Assembly (NCBI RefSeq): GCF_002119425.1
Contig: NZ_MDSU01000018.1
Span: 1,145,501 to 1,209,500, forward strand
DNA from: Desulfurella amilsii
GTDB lineage: Bacteria > Campylobacterota_A > Desulfurellia > Desulfurellales > Desulfurellaceae
DNA: 64,000 nt
Direction: 5' to 3'
Under the pieces are notes generated by a model that saw only the letters and a program-made list of their open reading frames with translations, had not been told where the DNA came from and did not search any database. A program made the translations under genes and the position numbers. This document shows, in pieces, positions 18,843-27,509 of this stretch (the stretch's first letter is position 1; each line of letters opens with the position of its first letter).

Positions 18843-19684
18843 TGCGTAAAATCGAATTTTTTAAAATGAACGGATCGGGTAATGATTTTATTTTAATTGA
18901 TAATAGAGAAAAAATTGTAGAAAATATTGGTTTAAAAATAGAAGACTTTGTTAAAAACATTTGTAAAAGAGGTCTATCGATAGGCGCAGATGGCGTAATT
19001 TTAATAGAAAATACAGACGAACCGGGGTGCGATTTTGCCTGGCGTTTTTTTAACAGTGATGGCTCACAAGCTCCAATGTGTGGCAACGGATCAAGGTGTG
19101 CTGTAAGGTTTGCTTATCTAAAAGGCATAATAAGCGATACAAAGACTACATTTTTGACAGGCGCTGGCAAGATATACGGTGAAATTGTTGGTATAAATAC
19201 TGTAAAAGTCCAGCTTACCAAGCCTACAGATTACAAAACTATTAATTTAGATAACCAAACTATGTATTTTATCAATACTGGTGTGCCGCATCTTGTAATA
19301 TTTGTTGATGATTTAGGGAGCGTTGATGTAGCAGGGCTTGGTGCTAAATACCGCTACCACGATGTTTTTGCCCCAGCTGGGGCGAATGTTGATTTTGTAA
19401 ATGTTTTAGACAACAATACAATTGCCATTCGCACATATGAGCGTGGTGTAGAAGCAGAAACACTAGCTTGCGGCACAGGCGCAACCGCATCAGGTTTAAT
19501 TAGTGGTCTTGTAAGGGATATACAAACACCCATTGAAGTGCAAACGCGCTCTGGGAAAATGTTAAAGGTATATTTTCAAATTAACAATGCGCAAAGTCAT
19601 GAACCCATAGATATTGTGTTTTTAGAAGGTGATAGTATGTTGAGTTTTGTAGGTACTATGATTGACGAAGCTTGGGATTATTAA
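18842..19684 (+). CDS. dapF: Diaminopimelate epimerase
   Basis: DapF interconverts LL- and meso-diaminopimelate. Both active-site cysteines are present in their signature contexts, MCGNGSRC and ETLACGTGATAS. The N-terminus FFKMNGSGNDFILID is typical, and the 280-residue length is normal. It is coupled to lysA by an ATGA-like overlap and is followed ten bases later by the dapA leader. Confidence 0.96.
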   Translation: MRKIEFFKMNGSGNDFILIDNREKIVENIGLKIEDFVKNICKRGLSIGADGVILIENTDEPGCDFAWRFFNSDGSQAPMCGNGSRCAVRFAYLKGIISDTKTTFLTGAGKIYGEIVGINTVKVQLTKPTDYKTINLDNQTMYFINTGVPHLVIFVDDLGSVDVAGLGAKYRYHDVFAPAGANVDFVNVLDNNTIAIRTYERGVEAETLACGTGATASGLISGLVRDIQTPIEVQTRSGKMLKVYFQINNAQSHEPIDIVFLEGDSMLSFVGTMIDEAWDY

Positions 19685-19700
19685 ATAAAGGGGGTTGTGT

Positions 19701-20582
19701 ATGTTTGAGCTAAAAGGCGCTATGACGGCTATTGTTACACCGTTTAAGAATGGGAAGTTTGATGACGTATCTTTTAGGAATTTAATTAAAAGACAAATTG
19801 AAAATGGTATTGACTGTATAGTACCATGTGGCACAACAGGTGAAGCTGTAACATTAGACTTTAATGAATACGAAAAAGTTGTTGGAACATGTGTTGAAGA
19901 GTGCAAAGGGCAAGTAGGTGTGCTTGCTGGCGCTGGCAGTAATAATACAAAGAAAGTGATTGAGATGGCAAAATTAGCCCAAAGTCTGGGTGCTGATGCA
20001 ATTTTGTCTGTAACGCCTTATTACAACAAACCAACCCAAGAAGGCTTGTACCAGCACTACAAAGCTATAGCAGATGCTGTAGATGTAGGCGTTGTAATTT
20101 ACAATGTACCGGGTAGAACTTCAGTTAATATACTGCCAGATGCAGTGGCAAGGCTTAGCGAAATTGATAATATTATTGGCATAAAAGAAGCGAGCGGTTC
20201 GCTAAACCAGGTATCAGAGATTATTGAGAAAGCAAAAGAAGGTTTTAGCGTTGTAAGTGGTGATGACTTTTTAACACTGCCTATGCTTTCTATAGGCGGA
20301 CAGGGTATTATTTCTGTTACCTCAAATGTGGCACCTGCAATGATTAGTGAGCAGTACGATGCTTTTGTAGCAGGGGACTTAAAAAAAGCAAAAGCACTCC
20401 ACCACAAAATGTACCCACTTCACCAGATGATGTTTATAGAAACAAACCCTATACCGGTAAAAACTGCTGTTGCTCTTATGGGCCTTGTAGAAGAAGAATT
20501 TAGACTACCTTTGTGTAAAATATCAAACACAAACAAAGAAAAACTAAAAACTATGCTAAAAGAATACGAATTTTTGGGCTAG
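19701..20582 (+). CDS. dapA: 4-hydroxy-tetrahydrodipicolinate synthase
   Basis: DapA condenses pyruvate with aspartate-semialdehyde. The ATG at 19701 (MFELKGAMTAIVTPF) follows AAAGGGGG at good spacing, so an upstream TTG in frame at 19695 is unlikely to be the start. The TIM-barrel carries VPCGTTGEAVTLD, YYNKPTQEGLYQHY, NVPGRTSVN and the Schiff-base lysine in IKEASG. The 293-residue length is normal. It is part of the lysine cluster. Confidence 0.96.
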   Translation: MFELKGAMTAIVTPFKNGKFDDVSFRNLIKRQIENGIDCIVPCGTTGEAVTLDFNEYEKVVGTCVEECKGQVGVLAGAGSNNTKKVIEMAKLAQSLGADAILSVTPYYNKPTQEGLYQHYKAIADAVDVGVVIYNVPGRTSVNILPDAVARLSEIDNIIGIKEASGSLNQVSEIIEKAKEGFSVVSGDDFLTLPMLSIGGQGIISVTSNVAPAMISEQYDAFVAGDLKKAKALHHKMYPLHQMMFIETNPIPVKTAVALMGLVEEEFRLPLCKISNTNKEKLKTMLKEYEFLG

Positions 20583-20597
20583 GAGAAAATAATAATA

Positions 20598-21401
20598 ATG
20601 GTTAATTTAATAGTTTGCGGTATATGTGGTAAAATGGGTAGGCGTATTGCAACACTTGTCCTTCAAAGTGGTAAATTTAAACTTGTTGGGGCAACGGAAG
20701 GCTTGCCAGATTGTATAGGCAAAGACGTAGGCGTTGTGCTTGGGGGGGCCCCAATAAATATAAAAGTTAGTGAAAAATTATCAGATTGCATAAATGAAGG
20801 TGATTGTGTTATAGATTTTACAAACTGTAAATCAACGCTTGAAAATGTAAGATGCGCCTGCGAAAATAAAAAATCCATCGTGGTAGGCACAACCGGCTGT
20901 GACAATGATTTTGTTGAACAGATTAAAAAGTTATCGGTTATGTGTCCTATTGTGATGACACCAAATATGAGTTTGGGTGTAAATATCCTGTTTGAAATTG
21001 TAAAAGAAACCGCTCGCTACCTAGGCAGCGATTTTGATGTAGAAATTATAGAAATGCACCATAGAGCCAAAAAGGACGCCCCAAGCGGTACCGCTTTAAA
21101 ATTAGGCCAAAAAGCTGCGGAAGGCTTAGGTATTAATTTTGAGCAAAACGCAAAATTTTCTCGCTTTGGCGAAGCTTTGCGGGCAAAAAACGAAATAGGT
21201 ATAATGGCACTTAGGGGCGGAGATGTAGTAGGTGAGCACACTGTGATTTTTGCAGGGGATGCAGAACGTATAGAAATTACACACAAAGCCTCTTCGCGTG
21301 ATGTATTTGCAAAAGGTGCTCTAAAAGCCGCACTGTGGGTGGTTGACAAACTGCCTGGATTTTATGATATGAACGATGTGCTTGGCATAAAATCTAAATG
21401 A
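20598..21401 (+). CDS. dapB: 4-hydroxy-tetrahydrodipicolinate reductase
   Basis: DapB reduces the DapA product with NAD(P)H. Visible are the nucleotide-binding start VCGICGKMGR, GTTGCDN, the catalytic block IEMHHRAKKDAPSGTAL and REVFAKGAL-like DVFAKGALKAALWV near the C-terminus. The protein has 267 residues. It overlaps purF by four bases (ATGA), so purine synthesis is coupled to the lysine genes here. Confidence 0.96.
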   Translation: MVNLIVCGICGKMGRRIATLVLQSGKFKLVGATEGLPDCIGKDVGVVLGGAPINIKVSEKLSDCINEGDCVIDFTNCKSTLENVRCACENKKSIVVGTTGCDNDFVEQIKKLSVMCPIVMTPNMSLGVNILFEIVKETARYLGSDFDVEIIEMHHRAKKDAPSGTALKLGQKAAEGLGINFEQNAKFSRFGEALRAKNEIGIMALRGGDVVGEHTVIFAGDAERIEITHKASSRDVFAKGALKAALWVVDKLPGFYDMNDVLGIKSK

Positions 21402-22762
21402 AAGACCTATTTGATAAACTACACGAGCATTGTGCCCTCTTTGGAATATACAACATAAAAGAGGCGTCAAACTACGTATATTTAGGTTTACACGCGCTTC
21501 AGCATAGGGGACAGGAAGGCTGTGGGATAGTTACAAGAGATAAGGATGTTTTTTATAAAAAACGCTCACGTGGTCTTGTATTAGAAGCATTTGATAAGAC
21601 TGACATTGAAAATTTAAAAGGCGATATAGGCATAGGACACAATAGGTATTCAACAAGCGGTGATTCTTCACTGGTGAACCTACAGCCTTTAACTGCAAGC
21701 TTTGATTTGGGTGATATTGCAATTGCTCACAATGGTAATATCGTTAATGCATACAACATAAAACAAAAACTCATAAGCGATGGCGCTATATTTAGCTCAA
21801 ACAGCGACACAGAAGTTATTATTCATTTAATAGCAAGGCAAAAAGGTTCTTTTGATGAAAGGCTTGTAGGGGCTTTGAGTCAACTAAAAGGCGCTTTTTC
21901 GCTTGTTATGCTGTTTAATGATACGTTGTATGCCATTAAAGACCCTTGGGGTTTTAGGCCTCTTGCAATGGGTGAGCTTGGGGATTCGTGCTGTTTTGCA
22001 AGCGAAACTTGCGCATTTGACTTAATTGGCGCAAAGTTTATAAGGGAGCTTGAAAGTGGAGAGATTGTAAAAGTAGACAAATACGGCGTAAACTCGTTTA
22101 AGCCTTTTAAAAGCGAAAACTCATACAGGTGCGTTTTTGAGCATATATACTTTGCAAGGCCAGATTCTTACCTGTGGGATAACCATGTGTATGAAATAAG
22201 AAAAAAAATTGGTCAAAAATTAGCTTTAAAATCTAGCGTGGATGCAGATGTAGTAATAGCTGTGCCAGATTCAGGTATGCCTGCTGCCATAGGTTACGCT
22301 CAAGCCTCTGGTTTGCCTTTTGAGATGGGCATTATTAGAAATCACTATGTAGGCAGAACATTTATAGAACCAACAGATTCTATCAGACATTTTGGCGTAA
22401 AACTAAAATTAAACCCCTCAAGTGATGTGCTGAATAATAAAAGGGTAGTAGTAGTAGATGATTCTATTGTAAGAGGCACAACAAGCAGACGCATTGTAAA
22501 AATGATAAGGAATGCAGGTGCAAAAGAAGTGCACTTGCGTATAGCAAGCCCGCCCGTTACGCATCCATGTTTTTACGGTATTGATACGCCAACCAAATCA
22601 GAGCTTATTGCATCAAGCCACACAATTGAAGAAATTACAAAATATGCAACAGCCGATTCAATAGCATACCTTTCGCTTGAAGATTTAAAAGAAATTGTGG
22701 GCGAAAGCGGATACTGTTTTGCTTGTTTTAGCGGTAATTACCCTATAAGTTTGAAAGTTTAG
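21398..22762 (+). CDS. purF: Amidophosphoribosyltransferase
   Basis: PurF makes phosphoribosylamine from PRPP and glutamine. The Ntn glutaminase domain has its catalytic cysteine after a short propeptide (HEHCALFGIYN, Cys12), with LQHRGQEGCGI and GHNRYSTSG. The PRT domain has VIAVPDSGMPAA and VVVVDDSIVRGTTSR. The length of 454 residues is normal. Cysteines near the C-terminus (SGYCFACFSGNYP) and in the middle fit the iron-sulphur-containing PurF group, though I have not verified the full ligand set. Confidence 0.95.
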   Translation: MKDLFDKLHEHCALFGIYNIKEASNYVYLGLHALQHRGQEGCGIVTRDKDVFYKKRSRGLVLEAFDKTDIENLKGDIGIGHNRYSTSGDSSLVNLQPLTASFDLGDIAIAHNGNIVNAYNIKQKLISDGAIFSSNSDTEVIIHLIARQKGSFDERLVGALSQLKGAFSLVMLFNDTLYAIKDPWGFRPLAMGELGDSCCFASETCAFDLIGAKFIRELESGEIVKVDKYGVNSFKPFKSENSYRCVFEHIYFARPDSYLWDNHVYEIRKKIGQKLALKSSVDADVVIAVPDSGMPAAIGYAQASGLPFEMGIIRNHYVGRTFIEPTDSIRHFGVKLKLNPSSDVLNNKRVVVVDDSIVRGTTSRRIVKMIRNAGAKEVHLRIASPPVTHPCFYGIDTPTKSELIASSHTIEEITKYATADSIAYLSLEDLKEIVGESGYCFACFSGNYPISLKV

Positions 22763-22770
22763 GAAGTATT

Positions 22771-23304
22771 ATGAAAATTTTATTCTTACTGTTTGGGTTT
22801 GTATTTTTTTTAGACTCATGCGCGAGCCTGCCTAAATCAAATGAGTATGCGCCACAGGTTTCAACAACAGCTACAGGTATTTTTAAATCTCAAACGAAGG
22901 TGCGTAATATAGACGGCTTCTTTAGGATATCGCCCACAAACTCCGCTATTGATATTTCAAGCCCTTTAGGCTTTGCATTATATGGGATACACATAAATGG
23001 GAATGATTTGTATGTAAAAGACTATATGAGTGGTACCAAATTTACAAATGCCGATTTAGAAAAACTCAACATACCGAAAAAGGACAATATTTTCCTTTAT
23101 GAAAACAGTTTAATTTATTTTACACAAAATTTTTTTTCCATATGCAGCCAAAATGAAAACAAAAATATACATGTTATAGAGTGTGAAAATATTTCACATT
23201 ATCAATTACCAAAAGTTGTAGAATTTGTTAACAAGGATGATTTATTGAGGTTGACGATGTATAAGATTAAAGTGGATAGCGAGCCAAACTTGATAAAAAA
23301 GTAA
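22771..23304 (+). CDS. Putative lipoprotein of unknown function
   Basis: The 177-residue protein begins MKILFLLFGFVFFLDSCASL, a short positively charged, hydrophobic stretch ending at a cysteine. This would suit a lipoprotein signal, although Asp at -2 is atypical of a lipobox. The mature part (about residues 30-177) contains segments such as RNIDGFFRISPTNSAIDISSPLG that loosely recall LolB/DUF4292-like outer-membrane lipoproteins, but I do not recognise a family with confidence. The ATG is eight bases after purF. The gene lies between purF and a broken aldolase gene. Confidence 0.6.
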   Translation: MKILFLLFGFVFFLDSCASLPKSNEYAPQVSTTATGIFKSQTKVRNIDGFFRISPTNSAIDISSPLGFALYGIHINGNDLYVKDYMSGTKFTNADLEKLNIPKKDNIFLYENSLIYFTQNFFSICSQNENKNIHVIECENISHYQLPKVVEFVNKDDLLRLTMYKIKVDSEPNLIKK

Positions 23305-23312
23305 AGCTGAAG

Positions 23313-23985
23313 GTGAAAAAGATCCACTATAGCGCACTTGGCTTTGTAAACACAAATGGATCTCATCTTCCATACGAAGAAAATATTGCCCTTACAAAGC
23401 AGGTTGTGGATTATGCGCGCGGGTTTGATGTTAGCGTAGAAGGTGAGCTTGGTGTTTTGGCCGGCATAGAAGAAGAGATTTCTTCAAACAAGCATATCTA
23501 CACAAACCCAGATGATGTTGAAGATTTTGTTCAAAAAAACAGGTGTTGATTCATTGGCTATAGCAATTGGCACAAGCCATGGTGCCTATAAATTTAAAGT
23601 TGAGAAAGGTCAACAGCCACCGTCATTGAGGTTTGACATATTAGAGGAAGTTGAAAAGCGCCTACCTGGTTTTCCTATTGTGCTGCATGGAGCCCCAAGC
23701 GTATTGAAAGAGTATGTTGATAGGATTAATGCCTATGGAGGAACATTAGAAGACGCAAGTGGTGTTAGCGAGGATCAACTAAGGAAAGCAGCCAAATCCG
23801 CTGTGTGCAAGATCAATATCGATACAGATGGAAGGCTTGTTATGACAGCAAAAATCAGAGAAATTTTTGCAAAAAATCCATCTGAGTTTGACCCAAGAAA
23901 GTATTTAGGGCCTGCTAGAGATGAGCTTATTAAAATGTATGAGCGAAAAAACAAAGACGTGCTTGGCAGTGCCTTTAGGAGGTAG
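23313..23985 (+). pseudogene. Class II fructose-bisphosphate aldolase remnant, truncated and frameshifted
   Basis: Two overlapping frames together encode about 225 residues of a class II aldolase. Frame one gives NGSHLPYEENI and VSVEGELGVLAGIEEE. Frame two gives TGVDSLAIAIGTSHGAYKF, VLHGAPSV and INIDTDGRLV. The break is at an A7 run (23533-23539). With six A the frame would read straight through VQKTGVDSLA. About 80 N-terminal residues are missing and nothing similar is visible upstream. The residues before GSHLP read VNTN rather than the usual V-M-I-D, so the catalytic Asp is also lost. The double damage argues for a pseudogene rather than one sequencing error. Confidence 0.85.
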
Positions 23986-23987
23986 TT

Positions 23988-25133
23988 ATGGATACTATAA
24001 AGTTTGACACAAGTGTGAATTATGAGAGGTTAATCAGCGATAAAAGTGTAAATTATGCTTTTTCCCAAAATTTATGCAAAGTAAATATCAATAAAATTGT
24101 TAATTACGCAAAAGCAATAAAGGCTAAAAATTTTGTTCAAGTAGGCATAGGTGGTTCAGCATTGGCTGCAAGTGCTGCCCTATCTTTTTTGCAAAAAGGC
24201 GCTCAAGAAAAAAATTACTTTTGCCTGGATAATATTGATCCTCAAAGGCTAGATACTGTGTTAAAACTAGATCCCAAGCAGACTGTTTTTCATGTTGTTT
24301 CAAAATCTGGCACAACAATAGAAACGCTTTCTCAGCTATTTGTAATAAAACAGCATATTAAAAACCCAAATATTGTAATTAGCACAGATGATAGGGATAC
24401 TTTTTTGCGAGCTTTTAGTGTCAAAAACGATTACGAAATCTTTGATATACCAACAGATGTAGGTGGGAGGTACAGTGCTTTTACAAGCGTTGCGCTTTTG
24501 CCTTTGGCTTTTTTTGGCTACGATATAGAATCCTACATTGAAGCAGCAAAGCAGGTGGTGAGAGATACACGCGGTGGTTGGGGTTTTCCTATTGATTTGG
24601 CAAACCTTGTTGTATCTACATACGATAGATGCAAGGTGTTTGTAATGTTTGCCTATAAGGACAGATTGTACGAAGTAGCTGATTGGTTTAGACAATTATG
24701 GGCTGAAAGTTTAGGCAAAAACGGTGTTGGGCAAACACCTATTAAGACTCTTGGCACGACAGATCAGCACTCTCAGCTTCAGCTTTACCAGGAAGGCATA
24801 AAGGATAAGCTAATTGTCTTTTTAGATACAATTTCTAATGTAGATTTTACGATTGCAGAAAGTTTTGAGCCTTTTAACTACCTAAAAGGCAAATCAATTG
24901 CTAAAATTATGGAGATTGAAAAACAATCCACAAGGAAAGCCCTTGATGAAGTGCAAGTCCCCACGGCAGAAATTTTTTTGGAAAATATAAATGAGGCTAC
25001 GTTGGGCGCATTTTTTTGCTCTTTGATGATTACAACGGCCAAGGTTGGTGAATTCTGGAAGATTAACCCATTTGATCAGCCAGGCGTTGAGTTAGGTAAA
25101 AAATACACAAAGGAAAGGCTGCAAAATGATTAG
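23988..25133 (+). CDS. pgi: Glucose-6-phosphate isomerase (short form)
   Basis: It interconverts glucose-6-phosphate and fructose-6-phosphate. The SIS-domain signatures are clear: VGIGGSALAASAAL, VVSKSGTTIETLSQ, VGGRYSAFTSVALLPLAF and SLGKNGVGQTPI. At 381 residues it is much shorter than E. coli Pgi (549), though short versions occur in other bacteria. It starts two bases after the aldolase remnant and overlaps the thioesterase gene by eight bases. Confidence 0.9.
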   Translation: MDTIKFDTSVNYERLISDKSVNYAFSQNLCKVNINKIVNYAKAIKAKNFVQVGIGGSALAASAALSFLQKGAQEKNYFCLDNIDPQRLDTVLKLDPKQTVFHVVSKSGTTIETLSQLFVIKQHIKNPNIVISTDDRDTFLRAFSVKNDYEIFDIPTDVGGRYSAFTSVALLPLAFFGYDIESYIEAAKQVVRDTRGGWGFPIDLANLVVSTYDRCKVFVMFAYKDRLYEVADWFRQLWAESLGKNGVGQTPIKTLGTTDQHSQLQLYQEGIKDKLIVFLDTISNVDFTIAESFEPFNYLKGKSIAKIMEIEKQSTRKALDEVQVPTAEIFLENINEATLGAFFCSLMITTAKVGEFWKINPFDQPGVELGKKYTKERLQND

Positions 25134-25509
25134 TTACTCTACACGTATTTATTACGATGATACAGATGCAGGTGGTGTGGTATACTACGCTAATTACCTT
25201 AAACTGTGTGAGCGGGCAAAACAGGAATTTTTTCTAAAAAACGGCATAGATTTGTTTAAACTGCACAATGAAGGCATATTGCTTATGGTTTCAAGCGTTA
25301 ATGCCTATTACCGAAAGCCCATATACTTAGGTGACTATGTGGATGTAGATGTTGAAATTACACAGATGAAAAACGCTAGCTTAACGCTAAAGTTTCGCTT
25401 ACTTGTTGGCGATGAAACAAAAAGCGAGGTTGAAATTTTATCTGCATGCATAAAAGACTCAAAACCAGCAAAACTACCGCACAGCATCAGGGCTTTATAT
25501 GCACAGTAA
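25126..25509 (+). CDS. YbgC-type acyl-CoA thioesterase
   Basis: This is a 127-residue hot-dog-fold protein with the 4-hydroxybenzoyl-CoA thioesterase/YbgC signature YYDDTDAGGVVYYANYLKLCERA, whose Asp (DTDAGG) is catalytic in the family. YbgC proteins hydrolyse short or medium acyl-CoAs and are often linked with the Tol-Pal system, but no tol genes are in the window. It overlaps pgi and the next gene by 8 and 11 bases. Confidence 0.9.
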   Translation: MISYSTRIYYDDTDAGGVVYYANYLKLCERAKQEFFLKNGIDLFKLHNEGILLMVSSVNAYYRKPIYLGDYVDVDVEITQMKNASLTLKFRLLVGDETKSEVEILSACIKDSKPAKLPHSIRALYAQ

Positions 25510-26284
25510 ACTTGGAAAATCTGATGTTTGTATTATAACAGGCACAGGTATAAAAATTGACTTAAAGTCATTTGTAAAAACTAAACAGTTGGATTACAGC
25601 GAGTTTGACTTGCCAAAGCCCACAACTGCCTCGCACAAAGGCTATTTTGAGGTATTTGAAGGCCAAAATTCTCGCATTATCATAGCCAATGGGCGCTTTC
25701 ACTACTATGAAGGCTTAAACCCTAAAGAGCTAAGAGCCCTGCCGCAAGTGCTGTGCGAAACTCATCCTAAGCTTGTTATTTTGACAAATTCTACAGGCGG
25801 TCTTAACCCATTTTTTAAAAAAGGTGATTTAATGGTAATAAAAGACCACATAAACCTTACAAATACAAATCCTTTAATCGGTATTGATTCAGATAATAAA
25901 TTTGTAGACATGGTTGATGCTTACAGCGCCTTTTATATAGAAAAACTAAAAGAAAGCGCACTTAAGCTATCTATCGATTTAAAAGAAGGTGTTTATGTGG
26001 GCGTAAGTGGTCCTTCGCTTGAAACACCCGCAGAAACAAGGTTTCTAAGGCTAATCGGCGCAGATTGTGTGGCTATGAGTCTTATAAACGAAACAATAAC
26101 AGCGAGGTTTTTTGGTGTCAATGTACTTGGCGTTTCTATTATTACAAATGTAAATAAGCCCGACTGTATGGGAAAAATCCCCATTGAAGAAGTAATAGCA
26201 CAAGGCGGTTTAGCTTCAAAAAAACTATCTATACTGCTTGATGATTTTTTAGTAACCAATGATTTTAATCAAAAACGCACTTAA
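25499..26284 (+). CDS. Purine nucleoside phosphorylase family; probable methylthioinosine phosphorylase
   Basis: This 261-residue protein belongs to the trimeric PNP/MTAP family: GTGIKI at the start, ANGRFHYYEG (65-72), GPSLETPAETRFLR (171-184) and ADCVAMS. The purine-selecting residue is Asn217 (SIITNVN), as in 6-oxopurine phosphorylases. MTAP enzymes have Asp there (TDYDCW). The next gene overlaps it and encodes an MTA/SAH-type deaminase. A pathway of deamination of methylthioadenosine to methylthioinosine, then phosphorolysis to hypoxanthine and methylthioribose-1-phosphate, fits both facts (inference). Plain inosine/guanosine phosphorylase is the alternative. Confidence 0.82.
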   Translation: MHSKLGKSDVCIITGTGIKIDLKSFVKTKQLDYSEFDLPKPTTASHKGYFEVFEGQNSRIIIANGRFHYYEGLNPKELRALPQVLCETHPKLVILTNSTGGLNPFFKKGDLMVIKDHINLTNTNPLIGIDSDNKFVDMVDAYSAFYIEKLKESALKLSIDLKEGVYVGVSGPSLETPAETRFLRLIGADCVAMSLINETITARFFGVNVLGVSIITNVNKPDCMGKIPIEEVIAQGGLASKKLSILLDDFLVTNDFNQKRT

Positions 26285-27509
26285 CTTAGACGGTTTTAGA
26301 ACATCTATACTTATCGAAGGTAACAAAATATTAAAAGTACAAAGTGATGTGGCACAAGAGTTGTCCCCACAGGCTACTATTATCGATGCAAGCAACATGC
26401 TCGCAATTAGCGGATTTTTTAATGCACATACGCATGCGGCTATGACTATCTTTAGGGGGTACCAGGATGATCTTGCTCTGCAAGATTGGCTGAATAAAAT
26501 TTTCAAACTTGAAGCAGCCTATGTGGACGAAACAATGGTTTATTGGTGTTCAAAACTTGCCTGCTTAGAGATGGTTTCTTGTGGCACCACTGGTTTTATG
26601 GATATGTACTTTTTTGAAGATCAAGTAGCAAAAAGCGCTTTGGATGTGGGTCTAAGAGTCGTTATCGGAGAGGGCTTGCTATCTTTTCAAACGCCTTTTT
26701 GCGCTGATTTTAAAGAAGGCCTCAAAAAAACATTTGACTTAAAAGAAAAATACAAAGACCACCCAAAAGCAAAGGTTAGTTTTGCGCCCCACTCCCTATA
26801 CACAGTGGAGAAAAACGATTTAGAACTGCTTTCCAATACTATAGACAAAAATGATTTTGTGCAGATACATTTGGCAGAAAATTTGACCGAAGTAAATACA
26901 GTTTTATCAAAATTTGGCCAACCCCCCACATTTGTGCTGGAAGAGTTTGGCCTTTTAAATAGCAATACCTACTTAGCTCACTGTGTGCACTTAACAGATG
27001 ACGAAATTGAGCTTATACAAAAAAGAAACGCACATGTTATTCATAATCCTCAAAGTAACATGAAGCTTTCAAGCGGTATAAGCAGTGTGTGCAAAATGAT
27101 TCAAAAGGGCGTTGATGTTTGTTTGGGCACAGATGGCTGCGCAAGCAACAATAACCTTGATATGATAGAAGAGCTAAGAAGTGCCGCGCTACTTCAAAAA
27201 CTATTTAACCCTTCTTATATGAACGCAAAACTTGCAGTTAGAATTGCGCAGAATTTTGGCGGTTTCTTTGATGTGGCTTTAAGCGAAGGAAAGCTTGCCG
27301 ATGTGGTTTTAATTGATTTAGACGCAATAGAGGCAATCCCTTTATACAACCCCGCCTCTTTTTTAGCCTATGCTGCAAACTCAAAAAGTGTTGATACAGT
27401 CATAATTGATGGTAAAATTATCTACAAAAACAAAGAATTTGTAGATGTTGATGTGCAAGAAGTCAAATTTAATGTAAAAAAAATCGCAAAAAAGATCGGA
27501 AGCCTGTGA
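26259..27509 (+). CDS. mtaD: 5-methylthioadenosine/S-adenosylhomocysteine deaminase
   Basis: The 416-residue amidohydrolase removes ammonia from the adenine ring of MTA or SAH. Metal-binding features are in place: FNAHTHAAM (HxH), FVQIHLAEN, VIHNPQSNMKLSSG and the aspartate in LGTDGCASNN. DLALQDWLNKIF and CLEMVSCGTTGFMDMYFF are typical of MtaD/TrzA-type enzymes. It overlaps the phosphorylase gene by 26 bases, so both steps of MTA salvage are co-encoded. Related deaminases with other substrates share these motifs. Confidence 0.9.
   Translation: MILIKNALNLDGFRTSILIEGNKILKVQSDVAQELSPQATIIDASNMLAISGFFNAHTHAAMTIFRGYQDDLALQDWLNKIFKLEAAYVDETMVYWCSKLACLEMVSCGTTGFMDMYFFEDQVAKSALDVGLRVVIGEGLLSFQTPFCADFKEGLKKTFDLKEKYKDHPKAKVSFAPHSLYTVEKNDLELLSNTIDKNDFVQIHLAENLTEVNTVLSKFGQPPTFVLEEFGLLNSNTYLAHCVHLTDDEIELIQKRNAHVIHNPQSNMKLSSGISSVCKMIQKGVDVCLGTDGCASNNNLDMIEELRSAALLQKLFNPSYMNAKLAVRIAQNFGGFFDVALSEGKLADVVLIDLDAIEAIPLYNPASFLAYAANSKSVDTVIIDGKIIYKNKEFVDVDVQEVKFNVKKIAKKIGSL

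Noticed and set aside
23533-23539. A7 run as a programmed frameshift site producing a working aldolase
   Set aside because: Even with a frameshift the product would lack about 80 N-terminal residues and the catalytic Asp, so a functional enzyme is unlikely.
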